Assembly: GCA_937132145.1 (NCBI GenBank)
Contig: CAKZNY010000072.1
Span: forward strand, 1 to 8,468
Source: an uncultured Paracoccaceae bacterium
GTDB lineage: Bacteria > Pseudomonadota > Alphaproteobacteria > Rhodobacterales > Rhodobacteraceae
Direction: 5' to 3'
Length of the DNA: 8,468 nucleotides
In this document: positions 1-7,124 of the stretch, piece after piece
How positions within the stretch are numbered: position 1 is the first letter of the stretch
Layout: each line of letters starts with the position of its first letter
The notes under the pieces: model-generated
What the model saw: the letters and a program-made list of their open reading frames with translations, nothing else
The model's database searches: none
What the model was told of the DNA's origin: nothing
Made by a program: the position numbers and the translations under genes

Positions 1-292
1 GCACAACCGCATCTGCAACATAAATCGGATTGCGCGAGTATTTATACGGGCCAGAGGTGATGATATTGTCTGGTGTCCGCTTCGGAACCACAGATGTTTT
101 ATGCCGCCTGAACATCGCGATACTTACGCCTAACATGATTATTCCAAAGACGATCACGCCGCGCCCTACTAGCGTAGCCATACCGGAGGTGTAATCCATC
201 GGGTTCCAAACTTGCGCCTGCCCCCAAGCGACGGCAATAAAGGCCAGCAACCAAACCGGTGGCCAATCTAAGTATTTGTTTAAAATGCTCAT
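1..292 (-). CDS. ICMT/PEMT-like membrane methyltransferase, C-terminus cut by window edge
   Basis: Read on the minus strand this gives 97 complete codons starting MSILNKYLDWPPVW, with no stop before the window edge, so the C-terminal part is missing. Two hydrophobic stretches (about residues 11-29 and 40-60) look like membrane helices. They are followed by a cytoplasmic-looking segment, HKTSVVPKRTPDNIITSG (64-81), then GPYKYSRNPIYVADAVV. The Pro-Tyr/Ser-Arg-Asn-Pro-x-Tyr pattern is the conserved start of the SAM-binding C-terminal part of isoprenylcysteine carboxylmethyltransferase and phospholipid methyltransferase-like membrane enzymes. Bacterial members mostly have unknown substrates, so none is proposed. 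The ATG (292-290) sits one base behind the stop of the DUF4198 gene, and a good AGGAGA ribosome binding site lies inside the end of that gene, which points to translational coupling. Family assignment is fairly safe; function is open. Confidence 0.8.
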   Translation of the reverse strand, partial: MSILNKYLDWPPVWLLAFIAVAWGQAQVWNPMDYTSGMATLVGRGVIVFGIIMLGVSIAMFRRHKTSVVPKRTPDNIITSGPYKYSRNPIYVADAVV

Positions 293-293
293 T

Positions 294-1124
294 CTACTCT
301 CCTGTTAAGCCCGCTTTGAAAGTCAAGGAGGCCCAAAGGCTGTGCCATTCAGCCCCTGTGCGCTCGATATCTTCATCCGAGGGGGTAATCATATGCACCG
401 CATTAATCATGTAAATATCCCCGCTGATTATGGGAATAATTGCCAGCCCGGTTTCATCCGTCACCACATGCGTTTTAACAACTTCGCTGCCGCCCAAAGG
501 GCGTCGAAAAATGCCGATTTGAATGTCGGGAATCCCGTCTGCCCCAAAGAAAAGGCGCACCGGCAAGCCGTTGGAAATATCGTCAGTATAGGGGTTTTGC
601 AGTGCGACCAACTCGAACGGCATACCCGTGTGGGCATCGCGCCCAACCCCGTCCCCGACCGCGATCAGAGACTTCGCAAACCGCGTATACCCCTCGCCAA
701 AACCAAAGGTAGGCAGACCACGGGCGGCATGTTTTTCCAGCACCCAATCAAGGCCTTTGCTTAGAATAAAGTCCTCGAATATGCCATCTTCTTTATAGAT
801 CAAAAGCTGCGTGGTTGAAAAATGGTTCAACACCAGCAGCCCGCTATTTTCCGGAACCATTCCCAGCGCAGGCATGTCCCCGATCCGTCCTTTAACGGGA
901 TATTTACCACTACTGTCTGTCGCGCTAAAATCATAAAACTGGTTGGGGTCAAAGCTGTATTTATTGCCCTTGAAATCCTGCCCGACGCGAATATCAATCT
1001 GCAATTCCTGCCCAGTATCAAGTGTATAATCCAGCGCATCCAGCCAGAATTCATGCGCCGCAACGGATTGCGCAATGCCCATAAAACCAAGCAAAACCGT
1101 CGCAAAAATCCGCGAGTGCCGCAT
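294..1124 (-). CDS. Secreted DUF4198-family protein (possible metal-associated periplasmic protein)
   Basis: The predicted protein is 276 aa. The frame is open much further upstream, to 1661, but that part overlaps the divergent HupE-family gene and does not look like protein from this family. I chose the ATG at 1124-1122 because GGAAGA lies just before it and it opens a clean signal peptide: MRHSR, a hydrophobic core (7-19), then SVAA with cleavage expected after Ala23. An alternative ATG at 1136 adds only four residues. The mature chain begins HEFWLDA, the typical DUF4198 opening. Further family-like features are RFAKSLIAVGDG (148-159), PFELVALQNPY (169-179) and a C-terminal Ig-like part with VTDETGLAIIPIISGDIYMINAVHM (221-245). 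Some DUF4198 proteins accompany nickel/cobalt uptake systems, and the divergent neighbour is also from a metal-linked family. The substrate is not determined by the sequence. Confidence 0.82.
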   Translation of the reverse strand: MRHSRIFATVLLGFMGIAQSVAAHEFWLDALDYTLDTGQELQIDIRVGQDFKGNKYSFDPNQFYDFSATDSSGKYPVKGRIGDMPALGMVPENSGLLVLNHFSTTQLLIYKEDGIFEDFILSKGLDWVLEKHAARGLPTFGFGEGYTRFAKSLIAVGDGVGRDAHTGMPFELVALQNPYTDDISNGLPVRLFFGADGIPDIQIGIFRRPLGGSEVVKTHVVTDETGLAIIPIISGDIYMINAVHMITPSDEDIERTGAEWHSLWASLTFKAGLTGE

Positions 1125-1194
1125 TATATCTTCCATTTCCAAAACCAGTCTGTATGGTTCGGGTTTTGCTAGGAATAAGTCAAGGAACATTACC
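1125..1194. promoter_or_regulatory. Divergent intergenic region between DUF4198 and HupE-family genes
   Basis: These 70 bases separate two divergently transcribed genes and must hold both start signals unless the promoters reach into coding sequence. On the minus strand TTGACT (1183-1178) is a reasonable -35 box, but only weak -10 candidates follow. On the plus strand TATGGT (1153-1158, preceded by TG) could be a weak extended -10. AAGGAA (1182-1187) is the ribosome binding site of the rightward gene. I see no strong inverted repeat and no room for a cobalamin or NiCo riboswitch. The assignment as a shared regulatory region is inference from geometry. Confidence 0.4.
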
Positions 1195-2316
1195 GTGCGC
1201 GCAGTCCTGTTGGCCCTGTTCATAACCCTGTTATCGCCCCAAACGGGAGGCGCCCATGAACTGCGCCCCGCCGTCGCCGATATCCGCTTTTCCGAAGGCA
1301 GCTTCGAGATCGAATTTCGCGTAACCCTAGAGGCTCTGATCGCCGGAGTTGACCCCAACCTTTCCGACACTTCCGAATCCCGAAACGCCGCCCGATATGA
1401 TGCGCTTCGCATGTTAACCCCCAGCGAGCTTGCCAAAGAATTCACCGGATACGAGGCGCAATTCCTTGCCGCAATCACCGCCTCAATCGACGGGCAGCGA
1501 CAACCAACATCGACCACCGCGCTCGATATTCCCGAAGTCGGGGACATTGATCTGGTTCGCGACACCGCCCTGACCATTACCGGAATCGTTCCCGCAGGCG
1601 CCCAGGAACTAACCTTCAGTTGGTCCAAAAACCTTGGCCCATTGATCGTGCGCGTGACCACTATCGAGGGCGAAGACGGCTACGCTGCATACCTGCAAAG
1701 CGGCCAGAAAACCGACCCCATATCGCTTGTCGGCGTAACGCCACAATCCGGCCTGTCGGTGTTTGCCAGTTACATCACGATCGGCTTTGTGCACATCATT
1801 CCCAAGGGTCTCGATCACATCTTGTTCGTCGTCGGCCTGTTCCTGCTTTCCGCCCAAATGCGACCGCTTTTATGGCAGATTTCGGCGTTCACACTGGCCC
1901 ATACCATCTCGCTCGCCTTGGGTATGCTCGGCTTGGTCAACATCCCGTCCGCAATTGTAGAGCCGCTGATCGCCGCCTCCATCGTTTATGTCTGCGTCGA
2001 AAACATCTTCATGAGAGACCTCAGTCGATGGCGCCCCATGGTCGTCTTCGGATTCGGCCTCCTCCACGGTTTGGGCTTCGCAGGTGTCCTCGCCGAAGTC
2101 GGCTTCGTGCAATCGCAATTCGTTTCGGGCCTGATCGGGTTCAATATCGGCGTGGAATTCGGCCAATTAGCCATCATCACCCTCTGCTTCGCGCTGTTCG
2201 GTGCATGGTTTGGCCGCAAAGTTTGGTACCGCGCCGTCATCACCATTCCCCTGTCGCTTGGCATCGCCGCTATCGGTGCATATTGGTTTGTCGAGCGCAC
2301 ATTGTTCGCCGCATAA
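1195..2316 (+). CDS. HupE/UreJ_2-family membrane protein with secreted N-terminal domain
   Basis: The predicted protein is 373 aa from a GTG start. I chose it because AAGGAA lies 7 nt upstream and it opens directly into a signal peptide (MRAVLLALFITLLSPQTGGA). The frame stays open upstream to 1075, but the added 40 residues look non-natural and overlap the divergent gene. The mature protein would begin HELRPA. Residues about 21-185 form an extracytoplasmic, beta-rich-looking domain. About six hydrophobic helices follow (near 190-218, 223-247, 252-271, 281-302, 306-335, 346-367). HupE/UreJ_2 hallmarks are GFVHIIPKGLDHILF (197-211), FTLAHTISL (232-240), GLLHGLGFAG (288-297) and FNIGVEFGQ (316-324), which supply His200, Asp207, His208, His236, His291 and Glu321. 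Related HupE/UreJ proteins are linked to Ni/Co uptake. Activity here is unproven and no hydrogenase or urease gene is in view. Confidence 0.85.
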   Translation: MRAVLLALFITLLSPQTGGAHELRPAVADIRFSEGSFEIEFRVTLEALIAGVDPNLSDTSESRNAARYDALRMLTPSELAKEFTGYEAQFLAAITASIDGQRQPTSTTALDIPEVGDIDLVRDTALTITGIVPAGAQELTFSWSKNLGPLIVRVTTIEGEDGYAAYLQSGQKTDPISLVGVTPQSGLSVFASYITIGFVHIIPKGLDHILFVVGLFLLSAQMRPLLWQISAFTLAHTISLALGMLGLVNIPSAIVEPLIAASIVYVCVENIFMRDLSRWRPMVVFGFGLLHGLGFAGVLAEVGFVQSQFVSGLIGFNIGVEFGQLAIITLCFALFGAWFGRKVWYRAVITIPLSLGIAAIGAYWFVERTLFAA

Positions 2317-2330
2317 GAACTTTCTTGCAT

Positions 2331-2356
2331 ATTAAGTGAACATGTGTTCAGTTAAT
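2331..2356. promoter_or_regulatory. 26-bp inverted repeat, probable operator of the liu operon
   Basis: Left arm ATTAAGTGAACA (2331-2342) and right arm TGTTCAGTTAAT (2345-2356) are inverted copies matching at 11 of 12 positions, around a TG spacer. The inner core TGAACA/TGTTCA (2337-2350) is perfect. It lies 14 bp behind the HupE-family stop codon and ends 22 bp before the chosen ivd start, where an operator is expected. TTGCAT (2325-2330) could be a -35 box and GTTAAT (2351-2356) a -10 box, with an unusually long 20-bp spacer filled by the repeat. Such long spacers are typical of promoters activated by MerR-family regulators, and LiuR, a known regulator of this pathway in proteobacteria, is a MerR member. 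A TetR-type repressor would equally suit a palindrome of this form. The repeat is seen; its role and the regulator are inferred. Confidence 0.65.
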
Positions 2357-2378
2357 GGCAGTGCATGAAAGGGACCGA

Positions 2379-3542
2379 ATGTTTAACGCCTCGATGAATT
2401 TTGACTGCGGAGAAGACGTTGAGGCCCTGCGCGACATGGTCCACCGCTGGGCCCAAGACCGCGTAGCCCCGATGGCTGCCGAGATCGACGCCAAAAACGA
2501 ATTCCCGCCCGAGCTGTGGACTGAAATGGGTGAGCTGGGCCTGCACGGCATCACCGTCCCCGAAGAATACGGCGGCGCAGGCATGGGGTATCTGGCCCAC
2601 ACCATCGCGGTCGAGGAAATCGCTCGCGCCTCAGCCTCCGTCAGCTTGTCTTACGGGGCGCATTCCAACCTTTGCATCAACCAGATCAAACTAAACGGTA
2701 CCCATGAACAAAAGCTTAAATACCTCCCCGGTCTGATTTCCGGCGAACATGTCGGTGCGTTGGCCATGTCCGAATCCGGCGCTGGTTCCGACGTGGTTTC
2801 CATGAAACTACGGGCCGAGAAAACGAATGATCGCTACATCCTGAACGGCACAAAATACTGGATCACCAACGGCCCCGAGGCGACGACTTTAGTCGTTTAC
2901 GCCAAAACCGACCCAGATGCCGGTTCACGTGGAATGACCGCCTTTATCATCGAAAAAGACATGGCCGGCTTCTCCACCTCGCCCCATTTCGACAAAATGG
3001 GCATGCGCGGTTCCAACACCGCCGAGCTGATATTTCAAGACGTAGAAGTCCCTTTTGAGAACGTCCTTGGCGAGGAAGGTCGCGGCGTTAACGTCCTGAT
3101 GTCCGGCCTCGATTTCGAGCGCGTAGTGCTGTCCGGCATCGGTGTGGGCATCATCCACGCCGTCCTCGACCACATCATGCCCTACATGCATGAACGCAAA
3201 CAATTCGGCGAAAGCATTGGCAATTTCCAGCTGATGCAAGGGAAAATCGCCGATATTTACACTGCCATGAACTCCGCCCGCGCCTACGTTTATGCGGTCG
3301 CTAAATCCTGTGATCGCGGCGAAGTAACCCGCCAAGACGCCGCCGCCTGTGTGCTGTACGCATCCGAAAAAGCGATGGAAGTGGCGGTGCAGGGCGTGCA
3401 GGCAATGGGTGGTGCGGGATACATGAGCGACTCGCCGCTTTCCCGCATCATGCGCGATGCCAAACTGATGGAAATTGGCGCAGGGACATCCGAAATCCGC
3501 CGCATGCTGATTGGCCGCGAATTGATGAAAGTGACGGGGTGA
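2379..3542 (+). CDS. ivd: Isovaleryl-CoA dehydrogenase
   Basis: This FAD-dependent acyl-CoA dehydrogenase (387 aa) oxidises isovaleryl-CoA to 3-methylcrotonyl-CoA in leucine breakdown, passing electrons to electron-transferring flavoprotein. The whole chain aligns in style with the family: the N-terminal helical domain, the beta domain with [19 protein letters not shown] (126-144) and KYWITNG (159-165), and the C-terminal helical domain with [20 protein letters not shown] (273-292). The catalytic Glu is expected at 247 in [11 protein letters not shown]. The C-terminal site that carries the base in short- and medium-chain enzymes reads GAGTSEIRR, without Glu. That combination is diagnostic for isovaleryl-CoA dehydrogenase. 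I chose ATG 2379 (MFNASMNFD) because AAGGGA precedes it and the length fits the family. An in-frame ATG at 2355 would add eight residues but lies inside the operator repeat. It is first in the operon, overlapping mccB by one base. Confidence 0.95.
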   Translation: MFNASMNFDCGEDVEALRDMVHRWAQDRVAPMAAEIDAKNEFPPELWTEMGELGLHGITVPEEYGGAGMGYLAHTIAVEEIARASASVSLSYGAHSNLCINQIKLNGTHEQKLKYLPGLISGEHVGALAMSESGAGSDVVSMKLRAEKTNDRYILNGTKYWITNGPEATTLVVYAKTDPDAGSRGMTAFIIEKDMAGFSTSPHFDKMGMRGSNTAELIFQDVEVPFENVLGEEGRGVNVLMSGLDFERVVLSGIGVGIIHAVLDHIMPYMHERKQFGESIGNFQLMQGKIADIYTAMNSARAYVYAVAKSCDRGEVTRQDAAACVLYASEKAMEVAVQGVQAMGGAGYMSDSPLSRIMRDAKLMEIGAGTSEIRRMLIGRELMKVTG

Positions 3543-5143
3543 TGCAGCTAAAATCCAGCGTAATTACCGGCTCCGACACGTTCAAAACCAACGTAGCCGC
3601 CCACGAATCCGCACTCGCACAAATCGCCGAGGTTGCGGCCATAGCGGCGCAAGGCAATGAGCGCGCGCGCGAACGACACCTCTCACGCGGTAAAATGCTG
3701 CCAAGGCACCGGATCGCCAACCTGCTGGACGCGGGCTCTCCGTTTCTCGAAATCGGGGCTACGGCGGCGCATGACATGTACGACAACGCCTCGCCCGGCG
3801 CAGGTGTTATCACTGGAATTGGCCTGGTCCACGGGGCCGAGGTGATGGTCGTTTGCAACGATGCCACCGTAAAAGGCGGCACATATTTCCCGATGACGGT
3901 GAAAAAACACCTGCGTGCACAGGAAATTGCCGAACAAAACAACCTGCCGTGCGTCTACCTCGTGGACAGCGGCGGCGCAAACCTACCCCAACAGGACGAG
4001 GTGTTTCCGGATCGCGACCACTTCGGCCGCATTTTCTTCAATCAAGCCAACATGTCCGCCAAAGGCATTCCGCAAATCGCCGTGGTTATGGGCTCCTGCA
4101 CCGCTGGTGGGGCGTATGTTCCCGCGATGTCGGACGTGACAATTATCGTTAAAGAACAAGGCACTATATTTCTTGCAGGCCCTCCATTGGTCAAAGCAGC
4201 CACCGGTGAAATCGTGACGGCCGAAGATTTGGGCGGCGGCGATGTCCATACCCGCCTAAGCGGCGTGGCCGATTATCTGGCCGAAAATGACGCGCACGCA
4301 CTGGACTTGGCCCGCCAAGCCCTCGGCAATCTAAACCGCATCAAACCAACCACCGTCGCCCTGAAAACTATCGAGGAACCGGCCTATGATCCCGCCGAAA
4401 TCTTCGGTGTAGTTCCCGCTGATCTGAAAACCCCATACGACATCCGCGAGGTCATCGCCCGCATCGTAGACGGCTCCCGTTTCGACGAATTCAAGGCGCG
4501 CTACGGCACGACACTTGTCTGCGGTTTCGCCCACGTTATGGGCATCCCCGTCGGTATAATAGCCAACAACGGCGTGTTGTTCAGTGAAAGCGCGCTCAAA
4601 GGCGCCCACTTCATAGAGCTTTGTTCGCAAAGGAAAATACCTCTAGTATTCCTGCAAAACATCACAGGTTTTATGGTTGGCCAAAAGTACGAAGCCGAAG
4701 GCATCGCGCGCCACGGTGCAAAACTGGTCACCGCCGTTGCCACGACGAAAGTGCCCAAGGTAACCATGATCGTCGGCGGCTCCTTCGGGGCTGGAAACTA
4801 CGGCATGGCAGGCCGCGCATTCTCGCCGCGCTTCTTGTGGACATGGCCAAATTCCCGAATTTCCGTAATGGGCGGAGAGCAAGCCGCAGGTGTCCTCGCC
4901 ACCGTCAAACGCGACGGAATCGAGCGTGATGGAGGCCAATGGAGCACCGAAGAGGAAGTCAAATTCAAGCGCCCCACCGTCGAAATGTTCGAGCGCCAAT
5001 CTCACCCATTATATGCATCAGCCCGTCTGTGGGATGACGGTATCATAGACCCCCGAAAATCTCGCGAGGTGCTGGCATTATCCCTGATGGCCGCCCTGAA
5101 CGCCCCAATAGAGGACACGCATTTTGGCGTGTTTCGGATGTAG
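3542..5143 (+). CDS. mccB: Methylcrotonyl-CoA carboxylase, carboxyltransferase (beta) subunit
   Basis: The predicted protein is 533 aa, normal for the family. It carries the carboxyltransferase half of 3-methylcrotonyl-CoA carboxylase: it moves CO2 from carboxybiotin on MccA to 3-methylcrotonyl-CoA, giving 3-methylglutaconyl-CoA. Two crotonase-fold carboxyl_trans domains are visible. The N-terminal one contains [20 protein letters not shown] (106-125), [18 protein letters not shown] (140-157) and the glycine-rich [15 protein letters not shown] (184-198). The C-terminal one contains [18 protein letters not shown] (344-361), NITGFMVG (373-380) and [19 protein letters not shown] (413-431). The glycine-rich loops supply the oxyanion holes. 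The [10 protein letters not shown] and [12 protein letters not shown] stretches favour methylcrotonyl-CoA over propionyl-CoA carboxylase, and the context agrees. The ATG shares its A with the ivd stop (TGATG), so translation is probably coupled; a GTG one codon earlier is possible. The ribosome binding site is weak. Confidence 0.95.
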   Translation: MQLKSSVITGSDTFKTNVAAHESALAQIAEVAAIAAQGNERARERHLSRGKMLPRHRIANLLDAGSPFLEIGATAAHDMYDNASPGAGVITGIGLVHGAEVMVVCNDATVKGGTYFPMTVKKHLRAQEIAEQNNLPCVYLVDSGGANLPQQDEVFPDRDHFGRIFFNQANMSAKGIPQIAVVMGSCTAGGAYVPAMSDVTIIVKEQGTIFLAGPPLVKAATGEIVTAEDLGGGDVHTRLSGVADYLAENDAHALDLARQALGNLNRIKPTTVALKTIEEPAYDPAEIFGVVPADLKTPYDIREVIARIVDGSRFDEFKARYGTTLVCGFAHVMGIPVGIIANNGVLFSESALKGAHFIELCSQRKIPLVFLQNITGFMVGQKYEAEGIARHGAKLVTAVATTKVPKVTMIVGGSFGAGNYGMAGRAFSPRFLWTWPNSRISVMGGEQAAGVLATVKRDGIERDGGQWSTEEEVKFKRPTVEMFERQSHPLYASARLWDDGIIDPRKSREVLALSLMAALNAPIEDTHFGVFRM

Positions 5144-5153
5144 GAGCGCAGAT

Positions 5154-7124
5154 ATGTTTGACAAAATACTGATCGCTAACCGAGGTGAAATAGCCTGCCG
5201 TATTATGGAAACCGCCCATAAAATGGGGGTTAAAACCGTCGCGATCTACTCGGACGCAGATACACATTCCAAACATGTGGCATTGGCCGGCGAGGCGTGG
5301 CGGGTTGGCCCTCCAGCCGTTGCTGAAAGCTATCTACAAGGTGATAAAATCATCGAAATAGCGAAGGCATCCGGTGCCCAAGCTATCCACCCGGGGTATG
5401 GATTCCTATCCGAATCACCTGATTTTGCAGAGAAAGTCGAAGCTTCGGGCCTTCGTTTCATTGGCCCATCTTCCAGTGCTATTCGCGCGATGGGTTTGAA
5501 AGATGCCGCCAAGGATTTGATGATTAAAAGCGGCGTTCCAGTTGTTCCCGGCTATCACGGATCGAACCAAGACCCGGATTTCCTTGCCGCAGAGGCTGAA
5601 AAGATCGGATACCCTGTTTTAATCAAAGCTCGCGCCGGTGGCGGCGGAAAAGGTATGCGAAAAGTTGACGATCCAAACGATTTTCGTACCGCATTAGAGG
5701 GCGCCCAACGGGAAGGCCTGTCAGCCTTCGGGGATGCCCATTGTTTGATCGAAAAATGGATAACGACCCCGCGCCATATCGAAATACAGGTGTTCGGTGA
5801 CGACCATGGCAACGCGATCCACTTGTTTGAGCGGGACTGCTCCTTACAACGCCGTCATCAAAAAGTGATCGAGGAAGCGCCCGCGCCCGGAATGACCGAA
5901 GAAATGCGCGCAGCAATGGGCGAAGCCGCCGTCCGCTGCGCCAAAGCGATAGGATATAGCGGTGCAGGAACGATCGAGTTCATCGTTGACGCTTCTGACG
6001 GGCTTAATCCCGATCGGTTTTGGTTTATGGAAATGAACACGCGCCTACAGGTCGAACATCCGGTAACCGAGATGATTACCGGAATTGATCTTGTGGAATG
6101 GCAATTGAGGATAGCAAATGGTGAACCTCTACCGGCTACACAAGATAGTTTAACATTAAACGGCCATGCATTTGAAGCACGAATTTATGCCGAGGACGTA
6201 CCTGCCGGGTTCCTACCCATGACAGGGTCTATAGATTATCTATCCATGCCTGCACTGGCCCGAGTGGACAGCGGAATTCGTGAAGGTGACACCATAACAC
6301 CTTGGTATGACCCGATAATATCAAAAGTTATTGTTTGGGGCGAAACTCGGGAAATAGCCCTTAATCGTATGAGCGCAGCCCTCGCGGAGTGCAATATATC
6401 CGGAACGGTCACGAATATACCGTTCCTCGCCGCGTTATGTGCCCATGAAGAATTTAAGGTGGGTAATGTCGATACAGGACTGATCGAGCGTGACTTGGCT
6501 GATTTGATCGTTACGAAAGATTTAACATTTGCTGACTGGGCACTCGCAGCGGTTGTCGTTGGAAACTTTATGGAGGACCGCCCTTTGAGCGGGTGGAACT
6601 TATGGACACCAATGGTGCGGTCTGTTTGGCTGACCGCGGGAGGTGTAGACCGCGAGATGTTGGTAACCCAGACGGGATCAAAAACCTTCATAATCTCTAA
6701 TCTGACTGACACGATCGAGCTGAAACTCGAGTCGGTCATTCCGAATGTCCTGACATTGATAAATGGCGATCAGCGGCAATCAATCCGGTACTTCAGGCAG
6801 GATAAGTCGGTTACCTTTTTCATGGATGGAACCCCGAAAGTCTTTGATATCATTACGGGTTATTCTCTAGCGGAGTCAGATGAGAACAGTGGAAACGAAG
6901 TTCTGTCCCCCATGCCTGGTATTGTGAAAGTACTAAATACTTCCCTCCAAAGTGAAGTGATTGCTGGAGATGTTTTGGTGATAATCGAGGCGATGAAAAT
7001 GGAGCACTCTCTGACAGCTTCTCGCGATGGCGTTATTTCGGATGTGTTGATTAAAGTCGGTCAACAGGTTGAAGCCGGCGAGGTTTTGTTGACCTTGGAG
7101 GATGATGATGCCAGATCGCGTTAA
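5154..7124 (+). CDS. mccA: Methylcrotonyl-CoA carboxylase, biotin-carrying (alpha) subunit
   Basis: The predicted protein is 656 aa. It carboxylates its own biotin with ATP and bicarbonate and delivers the CO2 to MccB. Domains in order: biotin carboxylase N-terminal domain (1-110, starting MFDKILIANRGEIACR), ATP-grasp with the glycine-rich KARAGGGGKGMR (158-169) and active-site FMEMNTRLQVEHPVTE (291-306), biotin carboxylase C-terminal domain with RVDSGIREGDTITPWYDP (370-387), a less conserved BT linker domain that should bind MccB (about 455-575), and the biotinyl domain with EAMKMEH, biotinylated at Lys615. The start ATG 5154 has AGGAG 7 nt upstream and lies 10 nt after the mccB stop. Base composition falls clearly here compared with ivd and mccB. 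The last 17 nt overlap mvaB. The pairing with mccB makes the substrate assignment firm. Confidence 0.95.
   Translation: MFDKILIANRGEIACRIMETAHKMGVKTVAIYSDADTHSKHVALAGEAWRVGPPAVAESYLQGDKIIEIAKASGAQAIHPGYGFLSESPDFAEKVEASGLRFIGPSSSAIRAMGLKDAAKDLMIKSGVPVVPGYHGSNQDPDFLAAEAEKIGYPVLIKARAGGGGKGMRKVDDPNDFRTALEGAQREGLSAFGDAHCLIEKWITTPRHIEIQVFGDDHGNAIHLFERDCSLQRRHQKVIEEAPAPGMTEEMRAAMGEAAVRCAKAIGYSGAGTIEFIVDASDGLNPDRFWFMEMNTRLQVEHPVTEMITGIDLVEWQLRIANGEPLPATQDSLTLNGHAFEARIYAEDVPAGFLPMTGSIDYLSMPALARVDSGIREGDTITPWYDPIISKVIVWGETREIALNRMSAALAECNISGTVTNIPFLAALCAHEEFKVGNVDTGLIERDLADLIVTKDLTFADWALAAVVVGNFMEDRPLSGWNLWTPMVRSVWLTAGGVDREMLVTQTGSKTFIISNLTDTIELKLESVIPNVLTLINGDQRQSIRYFRQDKSVTFFMDGTPKVFDIITGYSLAESDENSGNEVLSPMPGIVKVLNTSLQSEVIAGDVLVIIEAMKMEHSLTASRDGVISDVLIKVGQQVEAGEVLLTLEDDDARSR

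Noticed and set aside
342..764. Plus-strand open frame of 140 codons
   Set aside because: It is antisense to the DUF4198 gene, shows no recognisable motif and has no strong ribosome binding site, so it is most likely a shadow frame.
1075..1194. Upstream extension of the HupE-family gene
   Set aside because: It would overlap the divergent DUF4198 gene and put 40 polar residues before a good signal peptide; GTG 1195 has a proper ribosome binding site.
1125..1194. Cobalamin or NiCo riboswitch between the divergent genes
   Set aside because: The gap is only 70 bp and I see none of the conserved core elements, so it cannot be supported.
1125..1661. Long upstream extension of the minus-strand DUF4198 reading frame (455 aa in total)
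   Set aside because: The extra part lies antisense to the HupE-family gene, has no domain look, and would bury a clear signal peptide in mid-protein. The start at 1124 fits better.
1620..2339. Plus-strand open frame of 239 codons
   Set aside because: It is a second frame inside the HupE-family gene, very rich in Arg, His and Pro as expected from out-of-frame reading of GC-rich DNA.
2317..2356. Possible transcription terminator after the HupE-family gene
   Set aside because: The inverted repeat there has AT-rich arms, only a 2-nt loop and no following T-run, so it fits an operator and not an intrinsic terminator.
3660..3672. Short alternating GC run in mccB, possible Z-DNA or repeat
   Set aside because: It is about 12 bp and simply encodes Arg-Ala-Arg in a GC-rich gene; nothing more supports a structural role.
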